A stretch of 64,000 nucleotides of DNA from Heterohyrax brucei (GCA_028571685.1 CM053156.1:86369049-86433048), one strand, 5' to 3'. Shown: positions 11,300 to 22,977, counted from the first letter of the stretch. Program-made: numbers and translations. Notes: a model not told the origin generated them from the letters alone.

Positions 11300-12040
11300 C
11301 TGATGACAGCTAAATGAAGTTACCTTTGTTTTGAAGGTTAACTTGAACTCATAGGAAATTTAAACTCATTTTAAGGATTTTTAATAGCAGATTTTTGGCA
11401 AACTTTTTAAGTATCTTCTACAATTGTTATTATTTTAAAATAATAATAAAAACATGTAGGCTATGTGTTTGCTTCTGTATACGGTTTTGGCTCTACCTAA
11501 TATGTTGCTGCGATATATTAACATCTGAATAATATAAAATTTAAGCTTCTATTTCCTCCTTGATCTAAAAATTACTTACAAGAATGTGTTTTAAAGGAAA
11601 CCATGGAGGTGTAGTGGCAAAGTGCTACATCTGCTAACCAAGATTTCCCAGTGATGTTACTCATCCATCAGAGACAAGATATCTAAATGGCAGTAAGTTC
11701 ATACAAAGGTATATTATATAAGCACTTGGCTTGGCACTTGGCTAAACAAGAAGTAGGTTGATACACACAATGTCCTTGACTTCCTCTTCAGTGAGAGAAG
11801 CCAGACACAAAAGACTGGGTGCCATATAACTCCATTCAATAGGCTTCAAGGACAGGCCAAGCTCATCTACAGTGGCGGAGTCAGGAGAGAGGCTACCTCT
11901 GGTGAAGGTCACTGACTGTCAGTGACACTTGGGAATCTTCAGGGGCTGACAAAGATGTTCTCCATTTTCACCTGGGTGGTTTTGGATCCATGGCAACTAG
12001 TCAGGTTCTGTAGTTAAGATTGCTGTGCTTTACTGTTTGT
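11300..12040. other. Unique sequence with a 48-bp SINE fragment
   Basis: A truncated AfroSINE head lies at 11598-11645 ('aaaccatggaggtgtagtgg'). Otherwise nothing is recognised. Confidence 0.45.
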
Positions 12041-12044
12041 GAAT

Positions 12045-12300
12045 TGTTGTGGATTGGATTCTGTCCCCCAAAGTGCATGTTACAAACCTTAACCCTGTGC
12101 CTGCGGCTGTAAGCCCATTTGGGAATGGGTTTTCTTGGGAAGGATTAGTGTAGGTTGAGTCTTTCTTAAGTCTACCCAGCCAGCAGGGAACTTCTAGCTC
12201 AACTGTGTTAACATAGTTGATAAATGTTTTCACTGACTGGCTTGCTCTAGAGTGCCTCTCCATGATGGCAGGAGTAGATGTCATTCCCATGGCCTGTTAG
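12045..12300 (+). mobile_element. MaLR/ERVL-type LTR-like fragment
   Basis: 'ttgtggattggattctgtcc' followed by 'ccaaagtgcatgttacaaac' is the 5' signature of this LTR-like family. Related copies begin at 20750 and 28881. Confidence 0.5.
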
Positions 12301-12444
12301 GTCCCCCGAGTCTGGCACAGTGCTGTCCATCACAGGCTGGATAAATGGGTGTCTCCATATCCTGCTAGTTCCAGGTTATGAGTGATTTGGAATTTAGGTT
12401 CCAAGATACAAGTTATTTTATTTTTCTTGGTTTATATAATCTGG

Positions 12445-12605
12445 AGTTTCTGGGTGATGCAACCAGTGATGGTACCTGGCTGCTGACCATAAGGTTGGAG
12501 GTTTGAATCCATGCAGAGGCGTCTCAGATCACCTTTCAAAGTATCAGCCATTGAAAACTCTAGGGAGCAGAGCTGTATTCAGAATTGACTTGATGGAAAC
12601 TGGCT
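12445..12605 (+). repeat. Diverged AfroSINE
   Basis: Recognisable pieces are 'ggctgctgaccataaggttg', 'gaggtttgaatccatgcaga' and the tail 'cagaattgacttgatggaaa'. Confidence 0.7.
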
Positions 12606-12776
12606 TTTTATAGAATTTACAGACAGTACCAGCCATGGGGTAAGGACAAGTGTTATACTCATTCTGCAATGAGTTAAACTAAATGTGAAAAGGTTGAATA
12701 ATTTCAAGGTGACACTGTTTAGCCACTGTCAAGATGAGGTTAAAGTCAGGGTTTGCCAGCACTGAAGTCTGCATTC

Positions 12777-13399
12777 CTCTTTTTCACCTTTTTTTAATTT
12801 TTATTTTTTCAATTTGTTTTAAGTGAAAGTTTACAATTCCCGTCAGTTTCTCATACAAAAACTTACACACACTTTGCCATGTGACCCTAGCTGCTCTCCC
12901 CACACTGTGACAGCACCCTCTTCCCCTGTACCCTGTGTTTCCTACGTCCTTTCAGCCAGCTCCTGTTCCTTGCTGTCTTCTCATCTAACCTGAAGACAGG
13001 AGCGGCCCAGTGAGTCCTTTGTGTCTACCTAAGCCAAGAAACACATTCTTCCGAGTATCGTTTTGTGTCTTCTCTTCCAGTTCAACCTATGTCTGAGAAG
13101 TTGGATTCTGGAATGGTTTCAGTTCCGGGTTAACAGAGAGTCCAAGGGCCACATCTTCTGGGTACCTGTCAATGTGTCAGACCATCAAGTCTGTTTTTGT
13201 TTTTTTTTTACTAGAGTTCATGTTCTGAATCCCTCATTTCTCCTGCTCCATCAGGGACTCTTTGTTGAGTTCCCTCTAAGGGCAGTCTTTGGTGGTGGCT
13301 GGGCACCATCTAGTTCTTCGGGTCTCATGTTGATGTCGTCTGTGGTTTATGTGGTCCTTTCTGTGTCTTGGGCTCACACTTCTTGGTGTCTTTGAGGCT
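12777..13399 (-). mobile_element. Second ~600-bp L1-type retroposon with 14-bp target-site duplication
   Basis: A perfect 14-bp direct repeat, tgaagtctgcattc, flanks it at 12763-12776 and 13400-13413. On the minus strand it ends in an A-rich tail. It matches the copy at 2542-3138 in order ('agtgaaagtttacaattccc', 'ccatcaagtctgtttttg', 'ggtggtggctgggcaccatc'). Its minus-strand 5' end lies within roughly 40-50 bp of the equivalent point in the other copy. Confidence 0.82.
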
Positions 13400-13439
13400 T
13401 GAAGTCTGCATTCTTAACCACTCCCGCTCCACCAGAGTA

Positions 13440-13479
<40 letters not shown>

Positions 13480-13483
13480 ACAT
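13440..13483. repeat. (CA)n microsatellite
   Basis: An almost pure run of about 20 CA units, next to the downstream TSD of the retroposon. Confidence 0.95.
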
Positions 13484-14214
13484 AGAGCTTTGTAAATGCC
13501 TTCTATGCCTCACCACTGAGCACAGGTGAAGAAAACTCGACCAGCCACTCCTCAAGGGAGTGACACAACCACTTTCCAGGTCCCAGCAGTGGGAAGATAC
13601 CTGAACGTTTCCACTTTTTCACTGTCACCTTTACCAGCTTGTGTGTTACTGAGCTGTGTCCTTCCTGAGGCCAGAGGTCATCAAATGCCTCTGGCTTCCC
13701 TGCTGCACCTAACACATCATCCAGCACACAGTAGGCATACAAGCAGTGTTGCTGGATTGAACCACTGAGGACTGAGCCACACCAACAGACTCCTACACCT
13801 CCTCCAGGCAGTCTTTGTAAACCACTTCTAGCAAAACCTTAACTCCCCTTCCCTGACCTCTAACTGCTATGAGCATCACTTCTAACTACTCTGGTGCTTG
13901 GTTGATCTTGGATAAGAGAAGAAGACTCAACCAAATGAAACCAGAACTCAACCACAAAGCCTCCTGAGAACAGCACATCCAGCTACTTGTGGCCCAAGTG
14001 TGGATACCCAGCCCCAGCCAACCTGATTCAAGCCAAAGCCAAGCCAGGTGCCGTCAAGTTGTATCCGATTCAGAGCGTGTTTATTTATTTACTCTCTGGC
14101 TTCATTTCTAGCTGGCCAGCCCGTGTTCCTCCAGGAAAGCATTAAAGTTTGATCAAGCCTTTCAAAATCCCCACTACTGGTCACCTGGGTGCCCATTATC
14201 AGGGTTGCCCATGT

Positions 14215-14330
14215 GTGATGCTGTGTGTGATCGTATGAGAGAACGAATTCCCACGGTTTTCAGCCACCTAGTCTGTGGGACTCGGTGGCAGCAACCACAG
14301 CAACATCTCGTGGCGTCTGCTGTGGGACTT
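14215..14330 (+). mobile_element. MLT1-like LTR 3' end fragment
   Basis: 'tatgagagaacgaattccca' then 'ccacctagtctgtgggactc' and 'ggcagcaa' resemble the LTR end 'gtgagagaataaatttctg ... ccacccagtttgtgg ... ggcagc'. Confidence 0.5.
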
Positions 14331-14869
14331 CAGGTTCTGGGCTCCTATTTGTAGATTCTATTTCTATTTAGGGGCTCATAACAGTCGGGCAGTGGGGGAA
14401 GTGCAGCCCCTGTACCCATGAGCTTATGTTCAGCTGGGGTAGGGGGCACAATGAGTGAGCAGTCACAGAAGGAACAAGCTCCTTGTCCCAGGTGGGGGCA
14501 CGTGCCATCAAGCACAGAAAGAGGGTGATGGCAATACCGGGGCTTCGGGGTGTGCACTGGGCTCCGCTCCCAGCCATCAGGATCTGTGATCTCCGCTGGA
14601 CCTCCCTGTGGGGAGGAGCTGTCCTGGGGAGTTCAGAGCCCAGACGTGGGAGACAGAATCTCTGGCTTCTCACCTAGTATCTTTCACCTTCTCTGGCCCT
14701 GGGCTAGTTATTCTGGAAATCCTGAGTTCCCCGTCTGTGTCATGAAAGCAACAACAATAACCCCTCACAGGGTCCTCGGGAAAAACTGGGGGGATTGCTG
14801 GCCAACAACAGAAGCTGAGGAGGCGAGGGGTCTCTCCCCGAGAGCCTTCTGCGCCACAGCCCTGCGGAC

Positions 14870-14975
14870 AGCTTGACTTTGGACTTAGGATCCCAGAGCC
14901 GTGACAGACCGAATTCCCACTGTGCTCACCACTCAGTCGGTGGGATTTTGTGGCAGCACCGGGCACTGCCCAGAT
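14870..14975 (+). mobile_element. MLT1-like LTR 3' end fragment
   Basis: 'tttggacttaggatcccaga' then 'gaattcccactgtgctcacc' and 'cagtcggtgggattttgtgg' repeat the same LTR-end pattern as 14215-14330. Confidence 0.55.
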
Positions 14976-15857
14976 GCACCAGGCACATGGGCACCACATC
15001 TCTCCTTTTACGGCCCCTCCCCTGGCGTGCCCAGCACTGCCCTAGGCAGTATGAGCTTATAAATCCCTACAGCTGAGCCGGGGGAGGGGACCCTTTCCTC
15101 ACACACCTACCAAGGCCGGGGGCTGGTGAAGACCACGTGGTGTCTGACCCACAACAGCCTTGGGTGGAAATGGCTTATTTCTGGGGCCAGGGAGGTCAGG
15201 GCCAGTTCTCAGGGCCATCCTCCTCAAGTCGTGACCCCTCACGGTGAGCCTAGTCACCGTGACTGCCCCTCACTGTGAACCCACCCTCATCATCCCCTCA
15301 TGTGACCCCAAGGCAGAGTTCCCGAGTCTCCTCCCAACCACTCCCCATCTGGAGGGAGAAAGACACCCAGGAATCAGGAAAGGAGACTGGAGGTCCATCA
15401 GCGAACCTGCTGGGTGCAGACACAGGGTGCCTCGGGTGAGGCTGACTCCACCTCCTCCTTCCCCCCTCATCCCTCCCCTTGCCCTCCCAGTATCTCTGAT
15501 ACCAGCAGAAAATCCGGGTAACCGGACAGGCTTTGACTCCCACAGCAGCTGAGTCTGTGAAAACCGACCAGAATAAGATGCCACCTGGGGCCTCTGACGG
15601 CTGAGAGGCAGAGACGGTCTGCAAAAGGGGAGACAGGGCACTGAAGGCCTGAAGAGTCACCACAGAAAAGAGGACACTTGCGGAGGGAGAGAGACTAGAG
15701 GGGCAGCCCTGGGGACCAGAGCCCTATCCGGTGGTCCCTTCCTCCCCGCCTCCCCCAGCCCAGTACCCATCCCAGAGGGTCACCAGAGAGACTCCCTGCA
15801 GCCCAGAAGTTCCACCCAGTTCCCTATGGGTGCTTAGGCTTAGTGAGTGAGTGAGGG

Positions 15858-16215
15858 GTCAGTAGTTGCTGACGCCTCTCACCTTGACAAAAGGAGGAGC
15901 AGCTTCATCCAGCTGTCCTGCGGGTGGTTGGGGCTAGTTAGTGTGGTTAGCGGTTGTTGGCACCTTTCACCTCAGCAAAGGGAGGAGAGGCTTTACCCAG
16001 CTGTCCTGTGGGTGGTTAACATTAGTTAGTTAGTTAGTTAGATAGATAGACAGACAGACAGACAAATGGAGTGGTCAATGGTTGCTGATCCCTTTCACCT
16101 CAGCAAAGGAAAGAGGATTCACCCAACTGTCCAGTGGGTAGTTAAGGTTAGTTAGTTAGTTAGTTGGTGGTGTGGTCAGTGGTTGTTGAAGTCTTCCACC
16201 TCAGCAAGGGGAGGC
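15858..16215. repeat. Tandem repeat, four ~90-130-bp units with nested tetranucleotides
   Basis: The phrase 'gtcagtagttgctgac' or a variant recurs at 15858, 15946, 16074 and 16175. Each is followed by 'cacctcagcaaaggg'-like and 'cagctgtcctgtgggtggtt'-like text and a (GTTA)n run. Unit lengths are 88, 128 and 101 bp; the (GTTA)/(GATA)/(GACA) expansion at 16022-16064 accounts for the long one. Confidence 0.85.
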
Positions 16216-16339
16216 GAGGCAGGAAGCAGGGAAGGGCAGAGACAAAGGAAGTGTTTTGTGTCCGAAACATTGACCGGAGAATCCCTGGCTCCTTGTCAGT
16301 GCAAACAACTAACAGGAGTGAGTGCGAACCGAAATATCG

Positions 16340-16490
16340 GCAGGTCCAGGCCCCCCAGAAGCATCCTGGAGGAAAGGCCTGGCGTCCACCTCTGAAACCA
16401 GCACTGAAAGCCATGGGGGCGCCACTCTGCTCTGACTCACTTGGGGTCACCGTGAGTCAGCCCCAGCCCACTGGACCGAAACCTATCTCA
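16340..16490 (+). repeat. Diverged AfroSINE
   Basis: The middle is 'gaggaaaggcctggcgtcca'. The tail is 'cactctgctctgactcactt' followed by 'ggggtcaccgtgagtcagcc'. It pairs with the inverted copy that follows. Confidence 0.6.
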
Positions 16491-16511
16491 GTTTCCGGAG
16501 CAGCATTGCTC

Positions 16512-16650
16512 GTTGTAGGGTGCCATCGAGCCAGTTCCGACTGCTGTGACCTGATGTGAGAGTAGAACTGCCCATGGAGGCTCTCAGGCAGGAGTCTCCC
16601 TTCCTCAGGGGCTGGTGCACAGGGACTGTCGGGTTAGCAGTTGAACCCTT
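16512..16650 (-). repeat. Diverged AfroSINE, minus strand
   Basis: It starts 'gtagggtgccatcgagccag' with 'agagtagaactgcccatgga', and ends 'gggttagcagttgaaccctt'. Confidence 0.7.
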
Positions 16651-16659
16651 TGACTGTCT

Positions 16660-17480
16660 CTCCCCCAGGGCTCAGGTGATCAGGCACCTGCAGCTCTTCT
16701 GGGGCCCAAGTCACAGGCCACCCGTCGTCACTGGAAGGAAGGACGTGGGGGCATTTCTCTCTGAAGAAAGTGAGAAGAGGTGTGGGGGGAAAGTGCCACA
16801 GGGCAGAGTCACTTGGGGACAGGGTGCCTTCCATGCCTCCTTAAGCACACCTTCAGGGTAGAGCTGCCTGGCTGGCACCCATTAAGATCTCAGCCTTGCC
16901 CCTACCAGCCTCCAAGCAGCCCTAAGAGGACCCCACCCCAGCTGCTGCCAGCCCAGGGCTTCAGTGACAGCCACCCCAACTCTGTCCTTGTCACAGTTCT
17001 GATTCAGCCTCAGGTCTCTGATGAGGGGGGTCTCTCTAACGACAAGGTCCCAGATCAGCATGAAAGGGCCCTTTCTCCCCACCCTGAACAGCCCTCTTGT
17101 TCCCCTGGGCTGCTGCAGGGTGAGAAATAGCTCATAGGATTTCTCTGTGTAGGAGAAAAGGAACCTCACAAAATGGGCTACAAACTGCCTGGGCTACTCG
17201 TCATAAACTCTGACCTGTCCCTGAAATCCCAGGCAGTGCCCCAACCACCCTCTGCCCACCATGCCCTTGATGTCACCATCTTCAGGGGTCTGGGGGTGGT
17301 CAGGGGGTGGAGAAGTGATGCCCACAGGCCATCAGGGAAAGGGGACAGACTGAGGACAGAAGGCCTGAGTTCCTGAGTCAACGGTAGTCTAGTTTGAGCA
17401 CTAAACATCCCACATCTGGAAACCCTTCAGTCCTGGGAAAGCTGAGACAGGGTTGTCACCTTGCTTGTCCCACATGACAG
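16660..17480. other. Unique GC-moderate sequence, nothing recognised
   Basis: Open frames of up to 116 codons overlap on both strands and show no domain or exon support. Confidence 0.4.
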
Positions 17481-17534
17481 GCCCTCAGTTTCCTAGCCAG
17501 TAAATGGAGACCTAAAAGGACATATGCTGTGGTG

Positions 17535-17710
17535 GTCACATGAGAGAGCTCTGGAGCCACGCTGCTGAGACACAAATCTCAGCTACAGCACTTCCAAGCT
17601 GTGTCACCCAGGAGGAGCTGCCTGGCTGCCCACACCTCAGTCTCTTCACCCATAAAATGGGCATGATAATAGTACCCACTCTGAGAGCTGCTTAGGGATC
17701 AAAATGATTT
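17535..17710 (+). repeat. MIR SINE
   Basis: The order of pieces is typical of MIR: 'ctctggagccacgctgctga', 'agcacttccaagctgtgtca', 'cacctcagtctcttcaccca', 'taaaatgggcatgataatag'. Confidence 0.88.
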
Positions 17711-17719
17711 ACTTTATTA

Positions 17720-17887
17720 AAAAAAGAAAACAAACCTACTGCTGTTGAGTCCACTCCGACTCATAGTGACCCTACAGGACAGAGTAGAACTTCCCCATAG
17801 AGTTTCCAAGGAGCGCCTGGTAGATTGGAACTGCCAACCTTTTGGTTAGCTGCTATACCATTGACTGCCACACCACTAAGGTTTCCA
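17720..17887 (-). repeat. AfroSINE, minus strand
   Basis: It reads 'cctactgctgttgagtccac', 'catagtgaccctacaggaca', 'ccaaccttttggttagctgc' and ends 'gccacaccactaaggtttcc'. It abuts the MIR end. Confidence 0.93.
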
Positions 17888-18087
17888 GAAAGTGGTAAAA
17901 CTGTGATTAACCCACAGCATTATGTCAGCTATTGGAGAATTAATTATTCTGTTACATAGCCCTGTAAATGGCCCAAGTCCCCATTTGCCCTGTTACGACA
18001 GGCATTTCAACTGGGACCAAAAAGAGCACCTGCTCGCAGGCTGTTTACGAGAGCCACACCTGAAACCCAACTGTTGTGCTGGTTACT

Positions 18088-18415
18088 GCCATCAAGCCAG
18101 CCCCTGCCATGGTGGCCACCACACACACAGGATGACAGAACCTTGCCTGGTCACACGCCGTCCCGCGATGTGCTGTGGACTGGACTCTCACGATCCGCTG
18201 CGTTTTCCTTGACTGGTTTCCGTGAGTGGGTCACCAGGCCTGTCCTCCGCACCTGTCTGACCTGGGAGCTCCCCTGGAACGTCGCCCACATCACCTGATG
18301 CACGAGACTTGTCGACAGGTGGGCAATGCTGCGCGTGACAGACACGGGCGGGAATTAAACCTGGGTCTCTGAAATAAGAGGCGAGCGCTCCACCACTGAG
18401 TGAGCCACCACCCCT
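18088..18415 (-). repeat. Composite tRNA-derived SINE with RTE-like tail
   Basis: On the minus strand the head (18350-18415) has a tRNA-like promoter: 'tggctcactcagtggtggag' is A-box-like and 'caggtttaattcccgcc' is B-box-like. The body keeps 'ggaggacaggcctggtgacc'. The tail 'gggacggcgtgtgaccaggc' is an RTE 3' end. It is longer than the common AfroSINE and is a different family. A second copy is at 37695-38135. It is not a functional tRNA gene: the cloverleaf after the B box is absent. Confidence 0.75.
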
Positions 18416-18659
18416 AAAAAGGCTCCATGGAGACAGACAGACACACATACACACAGAGATATGGCACACTCACCGAGGCAACTGCCAAAAGGACCATCAA
18501 AAATATTAAGCACTAGAATTCAGAGCAGAAAGCATTAGAAAGAGGTTTATTTGGTCTGAATGCATAAAAGACAGAACTCAAAATGGGGATAGAATATTCA
18601 TGAACTTTGTGCATCACGAAACATTCTGCTGAAAGTAGAAAGCAAGACATCGAGACCAG

Positions 18660-18793
18660 AGCTATTGCTGTCAAGTCAGTTCTGACTCACAGTGACCCTA
18701 GGGACAGAGTGGAACAGCCCCGTGCTTTCCGAGGAGCTCCTGGTGGGTTCAGCCTGCAGGCCATCCTGACCACTCTGCCACCAGGGATCCCTA
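18660..18793 (-). repeat. AfroSINE, minus strand
   Basis: It shows 'attgctgtcaagtcagttct', 'cacagtgaccctagggacag', 'gagctcctggtgggttcagc' and 'tctgccaccagggatccc'. Confidence 0.88.
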
Positions 18794-18925
18794 GGAAGCA
18801 AAGACAGTTGAAATGCCAGTTGCTGAGCTGCAGCTTCCTGCAGAAAACCTTCAAGAATGTTCCAGAAGATTCTACTTGTCTTATCACATTTACGGTTAGC
18901 ATTTCTATTTGCCTGTCCACTTAGA

Positions 18926-19120
18926 GGCTGGACTCTAAGCCCTGAACTGTCCCCATGGCTGCCGGACTCTAAGCCCTGGCCTGCCCCCATGGCTGCTGGA
19001 CTGTAAGCTCTGGACTGTCCCCATGGCTGCTAGACCTTAAGCCCTGGCTTGTCCCCACAGCTGCTGAACTGCCTAAGCTCTGGCCTGTCCCCAAGGCTGC
19101 TGGACTCCAAGCCCTGGCCA
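18926..19120. repeat. 34-bp minisatellite, six units
   Basis: The unit 'ggctgctggactctaagccc' plus 'tggcctgtccccat' starts at 18926, 18957, 18991, 19025, 19059 and 19095, giving spacings of 31, 34, 34, 34 and 36 bp. Units differ by a few substitutions. Confidence 0.93.
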
Positions 19121-19189
19121 TCTTGGACTATGTTTCTTTGACCCATTTCTTGTCTCTTCAAAATTTAGCTAAAGCTTAACATCAAGTGA

Positions 19190-20100
19190 GCATTCAACAA
19201 ATATCTGTTAAATGTGTGACAAATAGGTACATACTAGATTCTGTCACCCTAAAACAGAGAACACAGATTAAGTTCAAATGTTCATGGATATTTATAAAAA
19301 TCCATGGCATATATTTGACCAAAAGAAAACTTGAATGCATTTCAAAATATAGAAACTATACAGATAGCATTCTCTGAACGTAAAAGAAGAAACAAATAAA
19401 CGGAAACCTCAACCTGATGGAAATTTAAAATCACTTTATGAAATGACTCATGTCAAAGAAGAAGCCAAAACTAAGACTAGAGATTATATGAAAATGTGAA
19501 ATAAACAAAAATCCACATAAAAATGTATGGGTTGTGGCCAAGTCTGGGCTCATGGGAAAAAAAAAAAGAAAAAAGATAGATTGAAATGTTTTCATATTTG
19601 AACGAGAAATAACTAAACAAAATGAAGAAAGCAGTCAAAGCAAAGAGCTAAAAAAAGAACAAAATAAACACAAAGAGAGCAGAAGGGGAAAATTAATAAA
19701 GACAAAATAAAAAATTGGGAAATTAGAAAGCAGAATAAAACATAAAATGCATAAATATATTCAAGAGCTTTTCCTTTGAAAGACAAAAGAGACAGGCATA
19801 TGGAAGGTTTAAACACAGACAATCTCCTCACAACTGCTTTTTAAAACACCTATAAAATATGGAATAAACTAAGGAGTAACTCTGTGAAATCTACGGGAAG
19901 AAAATCACAAGATGTCATTAAGGAACATTCTAGAAGTGCCGAATACACAAAGAGATAAACCACAGTCTGAAAGGAGAACAATATTTGTAAACAAATCAGC
20001 CCATCTCAAATTCGTGAGTGAACTTAATACAATTTCAACCCCGGTATTTATTAAATGTAGAAACCAGAGAGACAGGTTTGACAGCTGGGTATGAAATTTT
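19190..20100 (+). mobile_element. Old LINE-1 fragment, sense strand
   Basis: A-rich + strand text such as 'aaagacaaaataaaaaattg' and 'gaaattagaaagcagaataa' resembles the L1 ORF2 region. No open frame survives. The assignment rests on composition and short matches only. Confidence 0.5.
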
Positions 20101-20434
20101 TCTAGGAGAACAAATGTATAAGAATAACAATGCAGCCTTGAAAAGTAAGAAGGGTGACAAAGGAAGGGTGAGATGGGTAGGAGTCCTCACATGCACAGTG
20201 GGTTTGAGGCGGGTGAAGGCATGATGGCCCCAGACTCTCCTTCACTTGTGAAGGCCCCTCCTGGTCTACCCGGTGCCATCCTTCACTGCATGAAGCCAGC
20301 ATCCATTCCCTGGTCCAGTCAGGCATGAACTTATGTCAAGGATTTAAAATTTTCTTACAAATGTTTGAGTCTTAATGTTGCAAGGTGTGATGCTGCAGCT
20401 CTTATTACAGGGCCTCCCCCCAGGCTGCTCCCCC

Positions 20435-20540
20435 AGAAACGTAGCTGCCATAGAGTAGTTCCAACTCATGGCAATCCCACGTACCTCACTGTAGAACCCT
20501 GCTCCACAGGGTCCTTGAGGCTGATTTTTTGGAAGTGACC
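20435..20540 (-). repeat. AfroSINE fragment, minus strand
   Basis: It contains 'gctgccatagagtagttcca', 'actcatggcaatcccacgta' and 'cctgctccacagggtccttg', then the long-form piece 'gctgattttttggaag'. Confidence 0.75.
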
Positions 20541-20744
20541 TGACAGGCCTTTCATCTGAAGGGCCTTTGAGCGGCCTCTCAACTTTTCCCTTAGCAGCTG
20601 AGTGTATTATAGGGTCAAGGAGAAACACGATAATTTTTTAACAAAATCAGGGAAGACTCAAAGTAACTCAAGATAGTACGACCATTGCAAAGTAAACTGA
20701 CTTAAAAAACACATACACATCAGTGTTAGACTTGTTCAGAATAT

Positions 20745-21215
20745 TGTCATTGTCCTTGACTGAACTTTATCCCCTCAAAACATGTATCAAGTCATCTAGG
20801 CCGTGTATCCATTTTGTGATCTGATGTAATTATCCTCTGTGTTGTAAATCCTGCCTCTATGATGTCAATGAGACAGGATTCAATTGGCCAGATTAGGTTG
20901 TATTTTCTATATCTCTTCTGAAATATAGAAGAGAAAAGTGAACAGAGAGGAGAGAGACCTCGTCACCACAACTGACAAGAGTCAGGAATGGAGAGTGTCC
21001 TTTGGACCTGGGGTGCCTGTGCTGAGAAACTCTGGGATGGGGGACGATTGATGACAAGGACCTCTCGTGAGAGCCAGCAGAGAGGGAAGCCCTACCCTGG
21101 ACCCAGCACCCTGAATTTGGACTTCTAGCCTCCCAGGTCATGAGAGAACAAACTGTTGATTAAACCCAGGCCCTTGTGTATTTCTTGTCACAGCAGCACC
21201 ACAGAACTAAGACAG
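20745..21215 (+). mobile_element. MaLR/ERVL-type LTR-like element
   Basis: It begins 'tgactgaactttatcccctc' and carries 'atttggacttctagcctccc' and 'gagagaacaaactgttgatt'. It ends 'cagcagcaccacagaactaa', like the family copy at 28881-29258. No internal coding region is seen. Confidence 0.6.
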
Positions 21216-21229
21216 CCGTCAACACCTAA

Positions 21230-21660
21230 TGGGGACCTATTGCCAGGGAAGTTCTAGACAGTTGGTATCTGGAAAGGTGGGACCCTGGTATCGATTCTAT
21301 AGTTGCTGAATTTAAGGAGCAAAGGGTGACAACCTGGAGTAAGTTAGTTACTCAGATTGTTACAGGTTTTGCAAATAAAAACCAATTAAAAAAACTGGAT
21401 GACATCATCTCGGACTCAACAAGGAAAGATTATAAGAATCCAGGTTAGAAAAACAGCAAGTGATTAATTAGAGATTATTGAAGTTATTCAGTTCAAGTTT
21501 TCCTCCACAGTTTACTGACACATCACTAGGTGTGAAATATGAATCCCAGGTGCATCTCATGAAAGGAAATGTTCTCGAGTCCAGCCCCCGAAGGAAAGAG
21601 CTGTTTCTTCCCTATCAGTTCCATCAAAGGTACGAGTTCTCTGTATACACCTGAACCAGT
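21230..21660. other. Unique sequence, nothing recognised
   Basis: AT-rich, with no named repeat or exon. Confidence 0.4.
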
Positions 21661-21669
21661 CACTGGGGG

Positions 21670-21950
21670 CGAGAGAACGGAACTCCTGAAGGAACGCTCT
21701 TTAGAAGCACGGATGCAAGGCTTTGGCTCGGTGACTTTGGAAATGTTGTTGTGAGACACCAATCCCTACAAGAGGACCTCATGTCTGGTAAAGTAGAAGG
21801 TCAGTGCAAACGAGAGAAGCCGTCTGTGAGATGGACAGCCGAAAGAACCGCAGCCACAGGCCCAGACATACTGAAGACCGCGCACGGGACCGGGCAATGT
21901 TTGATTGTGCTGCATGTGAGGCAGTCAACTTGACACCCACTAACAAAAAA
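21670..21950 (+). mobile_element. RTE/BovB-type LINE, 3' end
   Basis: This is the terminal part of the element seen at 8620-9735. It shows 'gaacgctctttagaagcacg', 'caatccctacaagaggacct', 'catgtctggtaaagtagaag', 'gggaccgggcaatgtttgat' and the tail 'gcagtcaacttgacacccac'. It corresponds to roughly the last 280 bp. Confidence 0.85.
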
Positions 21951-22019
21951 AACAGTAACAGGGTGTCCCACCAGCCAAGGAGATCAGAGGGGCTCAACGT
22001 CACGGACCACAGGGACTAA

Positions 22020-22970
22020 GGGTGGGAGAGGCATGATTTCCCAAAGAAAACTCCAGTTGTGTTCTGGGTAGGCAGATGTGACTTACAGGAAGGAATTACC
22101 CTCAAACCAGAGCTGTCTTTCCACAGAAGGAGAGAAAAACACTGTGACCTCAGGCTTCGGGACATTCACAGCTCACCAGGATGCACTTGAAAGAACAAAA
22201 TGAAAGACCTAACACTTTTGTCCCCCCGACGGTGACATCTTCACCTCATGGCCCTCACCCAGATGGACAGCTTCCAACCGGACGAGCTCACCTAACTGAC
22301 AGCAAGAGCCAACCTGGTCCCACAGGGACGATCTGCTGTGTCTTCCTGCCCTGAGGGAAGGACAGCTGGTCTTTGCTGTTAGCCCCAAGCAAGGAAGAAT
22401 CATGTCCCTCAAACTGTGCTAAGATGCCCAAGGAAAGAGCAGCCTCAGTGATTACAGGGACAGTGCCTTCTGTCAGGCTTGGAAGGGGGTGGTGTCTGCT
22501 TCCAAGCATGCTTGCTGAAGCCCACAGTCACGTGAGGCAGGGGCCCGGCTGGCCGAACGGGGCACTTCGGGAGAGGGCCCGACCACATTCTCACCCCAGA
22601 GCGCAGCAGAGAAGGCTCCACCTGCAGCCAAAGATGGGGTGCCAGGGGCTCGTCTGACTCTGCATAATTGATGACTTCATCAACTGGTGTTGGGATGAAG
22701 TAGGTTTTATGGGAACAGCTCCATGTTCAGGCAAACAGGAACACACACGGCATCATTAGGAACAGGACCTGCCAGCCAGGCTGTAAATAGCCAGAGGCAT
22801 GTGCCAGTCTGTGTTCCCATGCGACCTCGAACACAGCTTTCTGAAAACAATCGTCAGAGTGTGCCACCCTGGTAGGGGACACGTCTGTCTCCCTACCAGC
22901 CTGTGAGTTCTTCCGCTGGATTACTCTAGAGTCCAAGACAAGTCTGGGGTGAGTTGGCGCTTGATTAAGA
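22020..22970. other. Unique sequence, nothing recognised
   Basis: Open frames of up to 94 codons occur but none is recognisable. Confidence 0.4.
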
Positions 22971-22977
22971 CACACTT

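Larger units (their letters stand above)
13490..15840. other. GC-richer unique sequence with two short LTR-end relics
   Basis: Overlapping open frames of 60-120 codons at 14345-15663 occur on both strands and show no domain, so I do not call genes. Two short MLT1-like LTR 3' ends lie inside (14215-14330 and 14870-14975). A truncated minus-strand SINE tail lies at about 14035-14080. Confidence 0.45.

Noticed and set aside
18350..18415. tRNA gene-like A and B boxes
   Set aside because: They belong to a SINE head. No cloverleaf can close after the B box and a SINE body follows.
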